A DNA stretch of 64,000 nt from Azonexus sp. (lineage in GTDB: Bacteria > Pseudomonadota > Gammaproteobacteria > Burkholderiales > Rhodocyclaceae), in assembly GCA_017983755.1 (NCBI GenBank), contig JAGOAU010000005.1:93404-157403 (forward strand), written 5' to 3'. Position 1 is the first letter of the stretch. Each line of letters starts with the position of its first letter. Both the position numbers and the translations under genes were made by a program. This document shows, piece by piece, positions 39,041 to 47,280 of this stretch. The notes under the pieces were generated by a model. It worked only from the letters and a program-made list of their open reading frames with translations. It did not search any database and was not told where the DNA came from.

Positions 39041-39345
39041 GAATGTCCTTTGGCTGCCTGAATGGCGCCATGTTCGGTGAAGGCGAAGGGTAAGGACCTG
39101 GAAAATTTGAGCCTGGCAAGGTGGTCACAGTTTGTGACCACCTCGGCTTTTTCTTCCGGCGTCAGTTGGAACATGAAATCGCCAGGGAAGCGGTTTTGGT
39201 TGCGCTTGACCGCTTGATTGAGCGCCTTGGTCGGTACGCCATAGAGGTCGGCAAGGTCAGCATCGACAATGACCGTTTGGCCGCGAATGCTCACTATTCT
39301 GGCGGGAATGACACCCGTGGCGACAAGCTTTGTTTCATTGCTCAT
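39037..39345 (-). CDS. Truncated ORF6N-domain protein
   Basis: This 102-residue protein matches the ORF6N domain common in phage antirepressors and mobile-element regulators (VIPARIVSIRGQTVIVDADL, DLYGV, LNQAVKRNQNRFPGDFMFQL). Full-length members run on after TEHGAI for tens of residues; this one stops soon after TEHGAIQAAKGHS. Its stop overlaps the GTG of the restriction enzyme (GTGA), so the two are coupled. It may be a 3'-truncated phage gene recruited as a leader or regulator. Confidence 0.75.
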   Translation of the reverse strand: MSNETKLVATGVIPARIVSIRGQTVIVDADLADLYGVPTKALNQAVKRNQNRFPGDFMFQLTPEEKAEVVTNCDHLARLKFSRSLPFAFTEHGAIQAAKGHS

Positions 39346-39416
39346 GTCTGGTTTTCCTGCTGAACAGGTAGTCGCAAATGAACGAATTATATTTGAGCAT
39401 CATGCTTGAATGGCCT

Positions 39417-39448
39417 GTTGCGGTCGACGGCGAAAAAGGGGCAAAAAT
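39417..39448. repeat. GTCGAC-type short repeat, copy 3
   Basis: GTTGCGGTCGACGGCGAAAA and a following AAGGGGCAAAAATC-type run match the family. The copy lies about 70 bp upstream of the ORF6N/restriction gene pair and upstream of nifN. Confidence 0.65.
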
Positions 39449-39526
39449 CAAATCCCGAATCCCCCTGCGCGCCCCTTGTCAGGGGGAGGAGAAGGGCGGG
39501 TTTTGGGCAGCTTCGGTTTGCCGGGT

Positions 39527-39542
39527 TGTTGTCTTTGCTACA
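39527..39542. promoter_or_regulatory. NifA upstream activator site for nifN
   Basis: TGTTGTCTTTGCTACA fits TGT-N10-ACA and lies 59 bp upstream of the nifN -24 element, the same spacing as for nifE. It is less symmetric than the other four sites. Confidence 0.75.
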
Positions 39543-39585
39543 AAGCTGGTTTTTTTAACTTGTTGATTTTTTTGGGGTCGCACGG

Positions 39586-39601
39586 TGGCGCGTTCCTTGC
39601 T
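39586..39601 (+). promoter_or_regulatory. Sigma-54 promoter of nifN
   Basis: TGGCGC-N5-TTGCT retains the GG and GC at correct spacing, 36 bp upstream of the nifN ATG. Confidence 0.8.
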
Positions 39602-39636
39602 GAGATAGGGTCAATCTCAACAGGACGACGCCCCAA

Positions 39637-41046
39637 ATGGCAGAAATCATCCACTCGAAGAAGGCGCTGGCGGTCAATCCGCTGAAGGTCAGCCAGCCGG
39701 TCGGCGCCTCGCTCGCCTTCCTCGGCCTCGCGCGCAGCCTGCCGCTGATGCATGGCTCGCAGGGGTGCACGGCGTTCGGCAAGGTCTTCTTCGTGCGCCA
39801 CTTCCGCGAGCCGATTCCGCTGCAGACGACGGCGATGGACCAGGTGTCGACCATCATGGGCGCCGACGAGAACATCATCGAGGCGCTGCGCACGCTGTCC
39901 GACAAGAGCAAACCGGACATCATCGGCCTCGTCACCACCGGCCTCTCGGAAACGCAGGGCACCGACATCCGCCGGGCGGTGCGCGATTTCCGCGTCGCCC
40001 ACCCGGAATTCGCCCATGTCGCCGTGGTCCCGGTCAATACGCCGGATTACGTCGGCTGCCTGGAGAGCGGCTATGCGCTGGCCATCGAATCGCTGATCGA
40101 CACGCTGGTGCCGGAGAGCCAGAGCGCCGGCAAGCGGCCGAAACAGGTCAATGTGCTGGCCTCGGCGATGCTGACGCCGGGTGACATCGAGGCGATCAGG
40201 GAATGGATCGAGGCCTTCGGCCTGCGCGCCATCGTCGTGCCGGATATCGGCGATTCGCTCGACGGCCATCTGGTCGAGGCCGAAACCTCGTCGCTGACCC
40301 TCGGCGGCACGCCGCGTTCGGAAATCGAGATCATGGGCGAGTCGACCGCAACCCTCGTCGTCGGGCCCTCGCTGAACAAGGCGGCCAACCTCCTGAAGAC
40401 GCGTACCGGCGTGCCCGACTACCGTTTCGAGGGGCTGCTCGGGCTCGACGACTGCGACGCCTTCACGCAGGCGCTGGCCGAAATTTCCGGCAAGCCGGTT
40501 CCGGAAAAGGTCGAGCGCCACCGTGCCCAGCTGCAGGACGCGATGGTCGATTGCCATTTCATGATCGGCTTCGCCCGCGTCGCGCTGGCCGCCGATCCCG
40601 ACCTGCTCGGCATGCAGGCCCGCTTCCTGACTGGCATGGGCGCCGAGATCGTCGCCGCCGTCAGCCCGCACAAGCACGAAAGCCTGGCCGGGCTGCCGAT
40701 CGCCAAGGTCATCGTCGGTGACCTGGAGGACATGGAAAAGGAAGCGCGGGCGGGCGCCGCCCAGTTCATCGTCGCCAACTCGCACGCCGCCGAAACGGCG
40801 CACCGCCTCGGCCTGCCGCTGCTGCGCGCCGGCTTTCCGCAATACGACCACGTGGGCGGTTACGCCCGCACCTGGGTGGGCTACCGCGGCACGCGGCAGG
40901 CCCTGTTCGATCTCGCCAATCTCATGCTGGGACAACACCATGAACTCGAACCCTATCGATCAATTTACTGGGCCGACGACCGCGACCACGGCGGGCACGG
41001 CAAACAACATGTCCTCACGTCGGCTGCAGCTGGTCTGGTCCATTAG
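39637..41046 (+). CDS. nifN: NifN, FeMo-cofactor scaffold subunit
   Basis: This 469-residue protein opens with [21 protein letters not shown] and carries [18 protein letters not shown], the NifN hallmark. It forms the NifEN scaffold with NifE, which is encoded 15.8 kb upstream, and is transcribed from its own NifA/sigma-54 promoter. The C-terminus extends about 30 residues past the YRSIYWADD region and overlaps the nifX start by 38 bp. Confidence 0.96.
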   Translation: MAEIIHSKKALAVNPLKVSQPVGASLAFLGLARSLPLMHGSQGCTAFGKVFFVRHFREPIPLQTTAMDQVSTIMGADENIIEALRTLSDKSKPDIIGLVTTGLSETQGTDIRRAVRDFRVAHPEFAHVAVVPVNTPDYVGCLESGYALAIESLIDTLVPESQSAGKRPKQVNVLASAMLTPGDIEAIREWIEAFGLRAIVVPDIGDSLDGHLVEAETSSLTLGGTPRSEIEIMGESTATLVVGPSLNKAANLLKTRTGVPDYRFEGLLGLDDCDAFTQALAEISGKPVPEKVERHRAQLQDAMVDCHFMIGFARVALAADPDLLGMQARFLTGMGAEIVAAVSPHKHESLAGLPIAKVIVGDLEDMEKEARAGAAQFIVANSHAAETAHRLGLPLLRAGFPQYDHVGGYARTWVGYRGTRQALFDLANLMLGQHHELEPYRSIYWADDRDHGGHGKQHVLTSAAAGLVH

Positions 41047-41500
41047 GCAGGAGCCGGAAGCCGTGCTCAAGGTTGCCTTCGCCTCAACCGACCGCACCCG
41101 GGTCAACCAGCATTTCGGTGCCGCCGAGGGCTTCGTCGTCTATGAAGTGACGCCGGACAAGGCGACGCTGGTCGGCGTCGCCGAATTCGCCGAGGAGGCG
41201 ATGGACGGCAACGAGGACAAGCTCGGCGCCAAGGTCGATTTCCTCGACGGCTGCGCCGCGGTCTACGTCATGGCGATCGGCGCCTCGGCGATCAAGAAGC
41301 TGATGGCCAGGGGCATCCAGCCGATCCGCGTCGACGAGGTCGATGCGGTCGACGACCTGCTGGGCGAGATTTCCCGGGCCATGAGCGAGGGCGGCGTGAC
41401 CTGGATCGACCGCGCCATCGCCGCCCAGACCAAGGCCAAGGCCGAGGACCGTTTCGCCAGCATGGAAGAAGAGGGGTGGCAGGGATGGGCGCCAAAATGA
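41009..41500 (+). CDS. nifX: NifX, FeMo-cofactor carrier
   Basis: This protein of about 163 residues starts [10 protein letters not shown] and has the conserved [23 protein letters not shown] and [10 protein letters not shown], then [20 protein letters not shown], matching NifX and the related NafY/NifB C-terminal fold. NifX binds NifB-co or FeMo-co precursors in transit between NifB and NifEN. The start inside nifN (ATG at 41009) is chosen because it matches NifX N-termini. The stop overlaps the next ATG. Confidence 0.94.
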   Translation: MSSRRLQLVWSIRQEPEAVLKVAFASTDRTRVNQHFGAAEGFVVYEVTPDKATLVGVAEFAEEAMDGNEDKLGAKVDFLDGCAAVYVMAIGASAIKKLMARGIQPIRVDEVDAVDDLLGEISRAMSEGGVTWIDRAIAAQTKAKAEDRFASMEEEGWQGWAPK

Positions 41501-41940
41501 TCGAACACCGTGGCATCGTCCAGCGCGTCGACGGCGGCCGGGCCATCGTCGCCATGGAAACCGCCGGCTGTTCTTCCTGCGGCCAGGGCAGCAGTTGCGG
41601 CATCGGCAAGATGGCCAGCGGCCGCCCGGCGACGCTGCTGACGCTGCCGGTGAGCGGCGACATCAAGGCCGGCGACCTCGTGCTGATCGGCCTGCCGGAA
41701 AGCCGGCTGACGCTGTCGGCGCTGCTCGGCTACCTGTTTCCCGCCTTTGCCATGCTGTTCGGCGCCTGGCTCGGCTCACTGCTGGAAGGTTCCGATGGCG
41801 CCACGGCGCTCGGGGCCATCGCCGGCTTCCTCGGCGCGCTGGTCATCGCCCGCCTGGTGATCGGCTTGATCCCCGGCCTGCTGCCGGTGCCGCAACTGAT
41901 TCCGCTTTCCAACCAATCCACCGCATTCCCCAAGGAGTAA
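41497..41940 (+). CDS. rseC: RseC/SoxR-reducing-system protein
   Basis: This 147-residue protein begins with a small soluble cysteine-containing part (CSSCGQGSSCGIG) and has two membrane helices, as in the RseC/MucC family. RseC proteins assist the Rsx/Rnf-type complex that reduces SoxR. Here it lies inside a nif operon, overlapping nifX by 4 bp (ATGA), rather than next to rpoE. A role in Rnf-linked electron delivery to nitrogenase is an inference. The ATG at 41497 is preferred over an upstream ATG at 41485. Confidence 0.85.
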   Translation: MIEHRGIVQRVDGGRAIVAMETAGCSSCGQGSSCGIGKMASGRPATLLTLPVSGDIKAGDLVLIGLPESRLTLSALLGYLFPAFAMLFGAWLGSLLEGSDGATALGAIAGFLGALVIARLVIGLIPGLLPVPQLIPLSNQSTAFPKE

Positions 41941-41944
41941 GACC

Positions 41945-42409
41945 ATGACCGAAGCCGTCCTCGAACGCGACCCCATCCTCGACACCGATTTCGTCAAGGA
42001 GATGGCCCGCCAGATGCGCGCCCTCGACACCTACGGCACCTACCAGGGCTGGAGCGTCGAAAAGATCCTCGACCCCTACGTGCTGACCAAGGAGCGCAAG
42101 GCCAATATCCCGCTGGTCGGGGATCCGGACGACGAGACCATTTCCCGCGTCAAGGCCTTCTACAACGCCATCGCCGTGCTGATCGAGAAGGAATGCAAGC
42201 TGCTCGCCGTGCCCCTGGTGCACCTGACGCACGAAGGCTTTGGCCGCGCCCTGATCACCGTCGGCAAGCTGGTCGCCGTCGACCGCACTCTGCGCGACGT
42301 GCATCGCTTCGGCTTCGCCAGCCTGTCCAAGATGAAGGACGAAGCCGACAAGATCCTCGGCGTCGCCCTCGAACGGATCGGCCAGCACCCGGCCGTCGCC
42401 GGCCTGTAA
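41945..42409 (+). CDS. NifX-associated protein (DUF269)
   Basis: This 154-residue protein shows ILDTDFVKEMARQMRALDTYG and SRVKAFYNAIAVLIEKECK, matching the DUF269 family encoded next to nifX in many diazotrophs. Its role in cofactor assembly is unknown. Five bases separate it from the RseC gene. Confidence 0.93.
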   Translation: MTEAVLERDPILDTDFVKEMARQMRALDTYGTYQGWSVEKILDPYVLTKERKANIPLVGDPDDETISRVKAFYNAIAVLIEKECKLLAVPLVHLTHEGFGRALITVGKLVAVDRTLRDVHRFGFASLSKMKDEADKILGVALERIGQHPAVAGL

Positions 42410-42425
42410 GTTAGCGGGAGGCAGC

Positions 42426-42644
42426 ATGTCCGACGAAGAAATCGCCGCCCTCGACAAGGAAGTGAAGAAGCTCAAGCGCATCGCTTCCGAGTGGGCCTCG
42501 CAGATGCACGACCTCGTGGAAGACCGCCTGCCGGCGGCCTACCAGGAGATTCCGGGCATCGCCCAATCCACCTTCGACGCCTGCCAGGCCTGGGCCGATG
42601 CCAACAAGCGCCTGGCTGCCGCCCAGAAAGGACAACCCGCATGA
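42426..42644 (+). CDS. DUF683 / CCE_0567-family small nif protein
   Basis: This 72-residue all-helical protein, MSDEEIAALDKEVKKLKRIA and onward with HDLVEDRLPAAYQEIP, matches the DUF683 family regularly found beside DUF269 and fdxB. Members have been described as metal-binding; the function in nitrogen fixation is unclear. Its stop overlaps the fdxB ATG. Confidence 0.92.
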   Translation: MSDEEIAALDKEVKKLKRIASEWASQMHDLVEDRLPAAYQEIPGIAQSTFDACQAWADANKRLAAAQKGQPA

Positions 42645-42910
42645 TTACCGGACTCACCAAGGGCGGCACCGAATGGACGCCGCAATTCGCCATCGATCTC
42701 GACCAGGCCAAGTGCATCGGCTGCGGCCGCTGCTACAAGGTCTGCCCGCGCAATGTCCTCGACCTGGTCGAGCGCGAACTCGACGACGACAGCGATGACG
42801 AAGACGACAACATGATGGTGATGTCGCTGGCCAACCCGCTCGACTGCATCGGCTGCGGCTCCTGCGGGCGCGTCTGTCCGAAGGATTGCTACACCTACGC
42901 GCCGGCCTGA
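42641..42910 (+). CDS. fdxB: Nif-specific ferredoxin III (FdxB)
   Basis: This 89-residue ferredoxin carries two [4Fe-4S] motifs, CIGCGRCYKVCP and CIGCGSCGRVCP, with an acidic insert (ELDDDSDDEDDN) between them, the layout of nif ferredoxin III. It probably carries electrons for FeMo-co assembly or nitrogenase. It is coupled to the DUF683 gene by an ATGA overlap. Confidence 0.93.
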   Translation: MITGLTKGGTEWTPQFAIDLDQAKCIGCGRCYKVCPRNVLDLVERELDDDSDDEDDNMMVMSLANPLDCIGCGSCGRVCPKDCYTYAPA

Positions 42911-42913
42911 GCT

Positions 42914-43270
42914 ATGCCGCGGCTGTCCGAAGTTTCCGCCATGGCCGCGCAGGGCGAGGCGGTGTGCAGCGCCCTGCGCGGCCAGGTGGAAAAACTCGGC
43001 CTCTCGATCGGCGACGAGCCGGTCTGGGCCGATGCGAGCTTCGCGGAGGCGATCGACCCGTTTTCGCAGGAAGTCAGCGTCGTCGCCATCTGGCGCGGCA
43101 AGGCGCGCTTCGGCAAGGCCACCTTCTTTCCCGACGGGCGCATCTTCGCCGAATACCAGGTGCTGCTGCCGCACCCGGAGCGGCCGGAGAGCTACGTGGA
43201 TTCGGTGCAAATCTGGGGTCGACCGCAGCAGCTGCGCGGCGAGGCCGTACTTGCCGACTACCTGAAATAG
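42914..43270 (+). CDS. Unknown nif-operon protein (118 aa)
   Basis: This protein is soluble, with no metal-binding cysteine motif. It contains a beta-rich region SVVAIWRGKARFGKATFFPDG then IFAEYQVLLPHPERPESYVDS. It is tightly packed between fdxB (3-bp spacer) and the next unknown gene (3-bp spacer), so co-expression with nifN/X is very likely. I do not recognise the family. Confidence 0.75.
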   Translation: MPRLSEVSAMAAQGEAVCSALRGQVEKLGLSIGDEPVWADASFAEAIDPFSQEVSVVAIWRGKARFGKATFFPDGRIFAEYQVLLPHPERPESYVDSVQIWGRPQQLRGEAVLADYLK

Positions 43271-43273
43271 GCG

Positions 43274-43690
43274 ATGAGCCTCCTGCCGCGCCTGCTCCTG
43301 CTGCACAAGCACAAGACCAGCGGCCGCGTCCGCTTCCTCTGCTTCAGCGCCGGCGTCGTCGCCTTCAGCCCGCTGCCGGCGCTTGCCGCGCTGCGCGACG
43401 AGGACTACTCGCCGAAAATCCAGGTGCACCCGACCGCCGTCGTCCGCGAGGCTGAGATCCACCTCGGTCTGGCCGAGGGCGCCATCGAGGCGGTGGCCGA
43501 ATTCGCGGCCTGGGTCGATACGCCGGAAGGCGACGTGCCGATCCTGCTCGCCGCCTTCACCGGCATCGATCCGCCCTTCGCGGCAGCCGAGCGGACCCGC
43601 AGCCGGTTCATCGCAATTACCGAATCGCGCCAGTTGAGCGAGGTCGAGCGCAACCTGCTGCGGCGCGCTTACGAACACGTTCTCGGGTGA
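43274..43690 (+). CDS. Unknown nif-operon protein (138 aa)
   Basis: This protein has an unusual positively charged N-terminus with a hydrophobic patch (FLCFSAGVVAFSPLPALAAL) and a helical C-terminal half (ESRQLSEVERNLLRRAYEHVLG). It lacks the cysteine signature of NifQ, which often occurs at this place in nif operons. It is the last gene before the next NifA site. Function unknown. Confidence 0.7.
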   Translation: MSLLPRLLLLHKHKTSGRVRFLCFSAGVVAFSPLPALAALRDEDYSPKIQVHPTAVVREAEIHLGLAEGAIEAVAEFAAWVDTPEGDVPILLAAFTGIDPPFAAAERTRSRFIAITESRQLSEVERNLLRRAYEHVLG

Positions 43691-43691
43691 T

Positions 43692-43707
43692 TGTCGCGAA
43701 TGCGACA
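43692..43707. promoter_or_regulatory. NifA upstream activator site for the iscA/nifU/nifS unit
   Basis: TGTCGCGAATGCGACA starts immediately after the stop of the preceding gene, 72 bp upstream of the -24 element. Confidence 0.9.
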
Positions 43708-43763
43708 AGGCGTCGCAGCGCAACAATTCAATGAATTCAGTGATTTGGCGTGGTTTCCCGGCA

Positions 43764-43779
43764 TGGCACAGGGCTTGCA
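43764..43779 (+). promoter_or_regulatory. Sigma-54 promoter of the iscA/nifU/nifS unit
   Basis: TGGCAC-N5-TTGCA is a perfect match to the -24/-12 consensus and lies 33 bp upstream of the ATG at 43812. Confidence 0.95.
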
Positions 43780-43811
43780 CTGAAGTGACCATCTACTCTG
43801 GGAGAATCGCC

Positions 43812-44135
43812 ATGATCAATCTGACACCCGCCGCCGTCAAAGCCGTTCAACGCTTTATCCGCGGTTCCGAAACGCCGGTTGCCGGCCTGCGCCTGATGAT
43901 CTCCGGCGGCGGCTGTTCCGGCCTGCAGTACGGCATGAAGCTCGAACCCGAGAAGGCCGAGGACGACTGGGAGCTGGAAGTCGAAGGCGTCAAGCTGCTG
44001 GTCGATCCGATGACCTTTCCGATGATCGACAACGTGACCGTCGATTTCGTCGACACGCTGACCCATACCGGCTTCAAGTTCGACAACCCGAACGCCGCCT
44101 CGCAGTGCTCCTGCGGTTCTTCCTTCTCGGTCTGA
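43812..44135 (+). CDS. Nif-type IscA/HesB iron-sulfur carrier
   Basis: This 107-residue A-type carrier has the three conserved cysteines of the family: one in GGGCSGLQYGM and a CSCG pair near the C-terminus (ASQCSCGSSFSV). It takes clusters from NifU and delivers them to targets. The gene is headed by its own NifA/sigma-54 promoter and is followed after 11 bp by nifU. The start is the ATG at 43812, after a GGAGAA site. Confidence 0.93.
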   Translation: MINLTPAAVKAVQRFIRGSETPVAGLRLMISGGGCSGLQYGMKLEPEKAEDDWELEVEGVKLLVDPMTFPMIDNVTVDFVDTLTHTGFKFDNPNAASQCSCGSSFSV

Positions 44136-44146
44136 GGGCATAAATC

Positions 44147-45043
44147 ATGTGGGAATACTCCGACAAGGTCCGCGAACACTTCTTCAACCCGCGCAATTCC
44201 GGCCCGCTCGAAGAAGCCAACGGCATCGGCGACGTCGGCTCGATCCAGTGCGGCGACGCGCTGCGCTTGATGCTCAAGGTCGATCCGGAAACCGAGATCA
44301 TCCAGGACGCGCATTTCCAGACTTTCGGCTGCGGTTCGGCGATCGCTTCGTCGTCGGCGCTGACCGAGATCATCAAGGGCATGACGCTCGACCAGGCCCT
44401 CGAAGTGTCGAATCAGAACATCGCCGACTACCTCGACGGCCTGCCGCCGGAAAAGATGCACTGCTCGGTGATGGGCCGCGAAGCCCTGCAGGCGGCGATC
44501 GCCAACTACCGCGGCGAGGAATGGTCGGATGACCACGAAGAGGGCGCGCTGATCTGCAAGTGCTTCGCCATCGACGCCGTGATGATCGAGGACGTGGTCA
44601 AGGCCAACGACCTGCATACCGTCGAGGAAGTGACCTTCTACACCAAGGCCGGCGGCGGTTGCGCGGCCTGCCACGAAGGGATCGAGGAAATCCTCGCCAA
44701 GGTCAAGGCCGACCGTGCCGGCCCCGGCGAAGTCTCGCCGCCGCCCGCTTGCCCGGCGACGCCGGAAGCGCCCAAGCCGCCGAGCAAGAAGCTGTCGATC
44801 GTCGAGAAGATCAAGAAGATCGAGGAAGTGCTGGAATCGGTGCGGCCGATGCTGCAGCGCGACCACGGCGATGTCGAACTGGCCGACGTCCAGGGCAAGA
44901 AGATCTACGTGCATCTCAAGGGAGCCTGCTCGGGCTGCATGATGGAAGCGGCGACGCTGGGCGGCATCCAGCAGAAGATGATCGAAACGCTGGGCGAACT
45001 GGTGCAGGTGCTGCCGTCGTCGCACATGCCTGTAGAAGCTTAG
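44147..45043 (+). CDS. nifU: NifU, iron-sulfur cluster scaffold
   Basis: This 298-residue protein has the three NifU domains: an N-terminal IscU-like scaffold (about 1-125, cysteines in [16 protein letters not shown] and MHCSVMG), a central permanent [2Fe-2S] domain (about 136-190, CKC and CAAC), and a C-terminal Nfu domain (about 215-298, [10 protein letters not shown]). It assembles clusters for nitrogenase with NifS, encoded downstream. Confidence 0.97.
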   Translation: MWEYSDKVREHFFNPRNSGPLEEANGIGDVGSIQCGDALRLMLKVDPETEIIQDAHFQTFGCGSAIASSSALTEIIKGMTLDQALEVSNQNIADYLDGLPPEKMHCSVMGREALQAAIANYRGEEWSDDHEEGALICKCFAIDAVMIEDVVKANDLHTVEEVTFYTKAGGGCAACHEGIEEILAKVKADRAGPGEVSPPPACPATPEAPKPPSKKLSIVEKIKKIEEVLESVRPMLQRDHGDVELADVQGKKIYVHLKGACSGCMMEAATLGGIQQKMIETLGELVQVLPSSHMPVEA

Positions 45044-45049
45044 GATCCA

Positions 45050-45095
45050 GTTGCCTAGGGGCTAGAGCTGTTAGCAACTCAAGCTCCTAGGCAAC
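45050..45095. repeat. Inverted repeat in the nifU-nifS spacer
   Basis: A stem of about 14 bp, GTTGCCTAGGGGCT with AGCTCCTAGGCAAC (one mismatch), spans 45050-45063 and 45082-45095. The 72-bp spacer is AT-richer and CTAG-rich compared with its neighbours. No T-run follows, so it is more likely an RNA-processing or stability element than a terminator. Confidence 0.65.
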
Positions 45096-45115
45096 TAACA
45101 ACTAGGAAACTAAAC

Positions 45116-46324
45116 ATGAACCCCATCTACCTGGACAACAACGCCACGACGCGGGTCGATCCCGCCGTGGTCGAAGCCATGCTGCCGTTCTTCACCGAGC
45201 ATTTCGGCAACGCTTCCTCTATCCACGCCTTCGGCAGCGAAGTCGGCAAGGCGCTGAAGAAGGCGCGCGGCCAGGTGCAGGCGCTGCTCGGCGCCGAGCA
45301 CGATTCGGAAATCATCTTCACCTCCTGCGGCACCGAGTCCGACTCGACCGCCATCCTCTCGGCGCTCAAGGCGCAGCCGGAGCGCAACACGGTGATCACC
45401 ACCAACGTCGAGCATCCGGCCATCCTGACCCTGTGCGAGTGGCTGGAGAAGGAGGGCTATATCGTCCACAAGCTGAAGGTGGACAAGAAGGGCCGCATCG
45501 ACATCGACGAGTACAAGTCCCTGTTGAACGACCGCGTCGCCATCGTTTCGGCGATGTGGGCCAACAACGAGACGGGCACCATCTTCCCGGTCGAGGAAAT
45601 GGCGGCGTTGGCCTCGGAGAAGGGCATCATGTTCCACACCGATGCCGTGCAGGCGGTCGGCAAGATTCCCATCGACCTCAAGAACACGAAGATCGACATG
45701 CTCTCGCTGTCCGGCCACAAACTGCACGCGCCCAAGGGCATCGGCGTGCTCTACCTGCGCCGCGGCTGCCGTTTCCGCCCGCTGCTGCGCGGTGGTCACC
45801 AGGAACGCGGGCGCCGGGCCGGCACCGAGAACTCGGCGTCCATCGTCGGCCTCGGCATGGCCTGCGAACTGGCGCTGCAGAAAATGGAAATCGAGAATAC
45901 CGAAGTGAAGCGCCTGCGCGACAAGCTGGAGCAGGGCATCCTGAGCCAGATCACGCACTGCTTCCCGACCGGCGACGTGAGCAACCGCCTACCCAACACC
46001 AGCAACATCGCCTTCGAGTACATCGAAGGCGAGGCCATCCTATTGTTGCTGAACAAGCTCGGCATCGCCGCCAGTTCCGGCTCGGCCTGTACCTCGGGCT
46101 CGCTCGAACCGTCGCACGTGATGCGCGCCATGGGCATTCCCTACACCGCCGCCCACGGCACGATCCGCTTCTCGCTGTCGGTCTACAACACCGAAGCCGA
46201 AGTCGACCGCGTCATCGCCGCCGTGCCGCCGATCATCGCCCAGCTGCGCAAGCTCTCGCCGTACTGGAGCGACAAGGGCCCCGCCGCCAATCCCGAAGCG
46301 GCCTTCGCCCCGACCTACGCCTGA
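45116..46324 (+). CDS. nifS: NifS, cysteine desulfurase
   Basis: This 402-residue PLP enzyme releases sulfur from cysteine for cluster assembly on NifU. It has the PLP-lysine region LSGHKLHAPKG and the active-site cysteine loop SSGSACTSGSLEPSHVM. A strong terminator follows 67 bp downstream, closing the unit. Confidence 0.97.
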   Translation: MNPIYLDNNATTRVDPAVVEAMLPFFTEHFGNASSIHAFGSEVGKALKKARGQVQALLGAEHDSEIIFTSCGTESDSTAILSALKAQPERNTVITTNVEHPAILTLCEWLEKEGYIVHKLKVDKKGRIDIDEYKSLLNDRVAIVSAMWANNETGTIFPVEEMAALASEKGIMFHTDAVQAVGKIPIDLKNTKIDMLSLSGHKLHAPKGIGVLYLRRGCRFRPLLRGGHQERGRRAGTENSASIVGLGMACELALQKMEIENTEVKRLRDKLEQGILSQITHCFPTGDVSNRLPNTSNIAFEYIEGEAILLLLNKLGIAASSGSACTSGSLEPSHVMRAMGIPYTAAHGTIRFSLSVYNTEAEVDRVIAAVPPIIAQLRKLSPYWSDKGPAANPEAAFAPTYA

Positions 46325-46390
46325 CGGCAGGAGCGCTCACCGGGCAAATTCCGGTGGGCGCGAACAGTCTCTCTGCAGCAACCTCGGTTA

Positions 46391-46420
46391 GCCCCGGAAG
46401 CGATTCCGGGGCACTTTTTT
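46391..46420 (+). terminator. Strong rho-independent terminator after nifS
   Basis: The stem GCCCCGGAA (46391-46399), loop GCGA and TTCCGGGGC (46404-46412) are followed by ACTTTTTT. A second, weaker hairpin (CACCGG / CCGGTG) lies just upstream at about 46335-46360. Confidence 0.93.
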
Positions 46421-46456
46421 GTCTCCGCTTTGTCCCCAACAATGGAGGGACAAAAA

Positions 46457-47257
46457 ATGACCGTCGATCCGAAAGATGCCGCATCGCGTATCCCCGTTTC
46501 GATCGAATCCGCCATTGCGGCGATCAGGGTGGTGCCGGCGACGGCGCCGTTGCGCTGGCTGAGCCTGGGGCTCGACGACCTGCATGCCGCGCCGGCGCCC
46601 AGCCTGTTTTACGGCGCTGCCTTCGCCCTGATGGGCTGGGCCATCGTCTTGTTCTACGGCCACGCCTACTCGCTGACGGTGGGCCTGGTCGGCGGTTTCA
46701 TGCTGCTCGGCCCCGGCCTGGCGATGGGGCTTTATGACCTTTCCCGGCAGCGCGAGGCCGGCGAAGTGCCGCGCCTGCGGCCGACGCTGACTATCTGGCG
46801 GAGCAACCTCTCCAATCTCGGCATATTCGCGCTGGTTACCGGTGTCGTCTTCCTGATCTGGGCGCGTGCCTCGATGGTGGCCTTCGCCGTGTTCTATTCC
46901 AGCGGCCTGCCGACTGCCGCCGATTTCCTGCGCGAGCTGGCGGCCTTCGACAACGTCGAGTTCGTGCTCGCCTATCTGCTTATCGGCGGCTGCTTTGCCG
47001 CCTTCATCTTCGCCATCAGCGTCGTCGCCGTGCCGCTGATGCTCGACCGCAACGAGGACGCCATCAGCGCGATGCTGGTCAGCCTGGCGACGGTGGCCAA
47101 GAACCCATTGCCGATGCTGGTCTGGGCGGCGCTGATCGTGATCCTCGCCGGCATCGGCTTCGCCACCGCCTTCGTCGGCCTGGTAGTGACCATGCCGATC
47201 CTCGGTCACGCGACCTGGCATGCCTATCGTGCGATCATTCCGCCCGGTAATCGCTGA
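46457..47257 (+). CDS. DUF2189 integral membrane protein
   Basis: This protein of about 266 residues has six membrane segments and family features such as LRWLSLGLDDLHAAPAPSLFYG and LLGPGLAMGLYDLSR, matching DUF2189. It has an AGGGAC ribosome site 8 bp before the ATG. It lies just outside the nif operon terminator; nothing links it to nitrogen fixation except position. Confidence 0.82.
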   Translation: MTVDPKDAASRIPVSIESAIAAIRVVPATAPLRWLSLGLDDLHAAPAPSLFYGAAFALMGWAIVLFYGHAYSLTVGLVGGFMLLGPGLAMGLYDLSRQREAGEVPRLRPTLTIWRSNLSNLGIFALVTGVVFLIWARASMVAFAVFYSSGLPTAADFLRELAAFDNVEFVLAYLLIGGCFAAFIFAISVVAVPLMLDRNEDAISAMLVSLATVAKNPLPMLVWAALIVILAGIGFATAFVGLVVTMPILGHATWHAYRAIIPPGNR

Positions 47258-47280
47258 CAGGAGCCGGTGCCGGCCCGTTT

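Noticed and set aside
36857-39061. 734-codon frame opposite the first MmeI-like gene
   Set aside because: Antisense to a clear enzyme gene with motifs; no domain recognised.
43274-43690. nifQ candidate because of position
   Set aside because: The NifQ cysteine pattern is absent, and the N-terminus differs.
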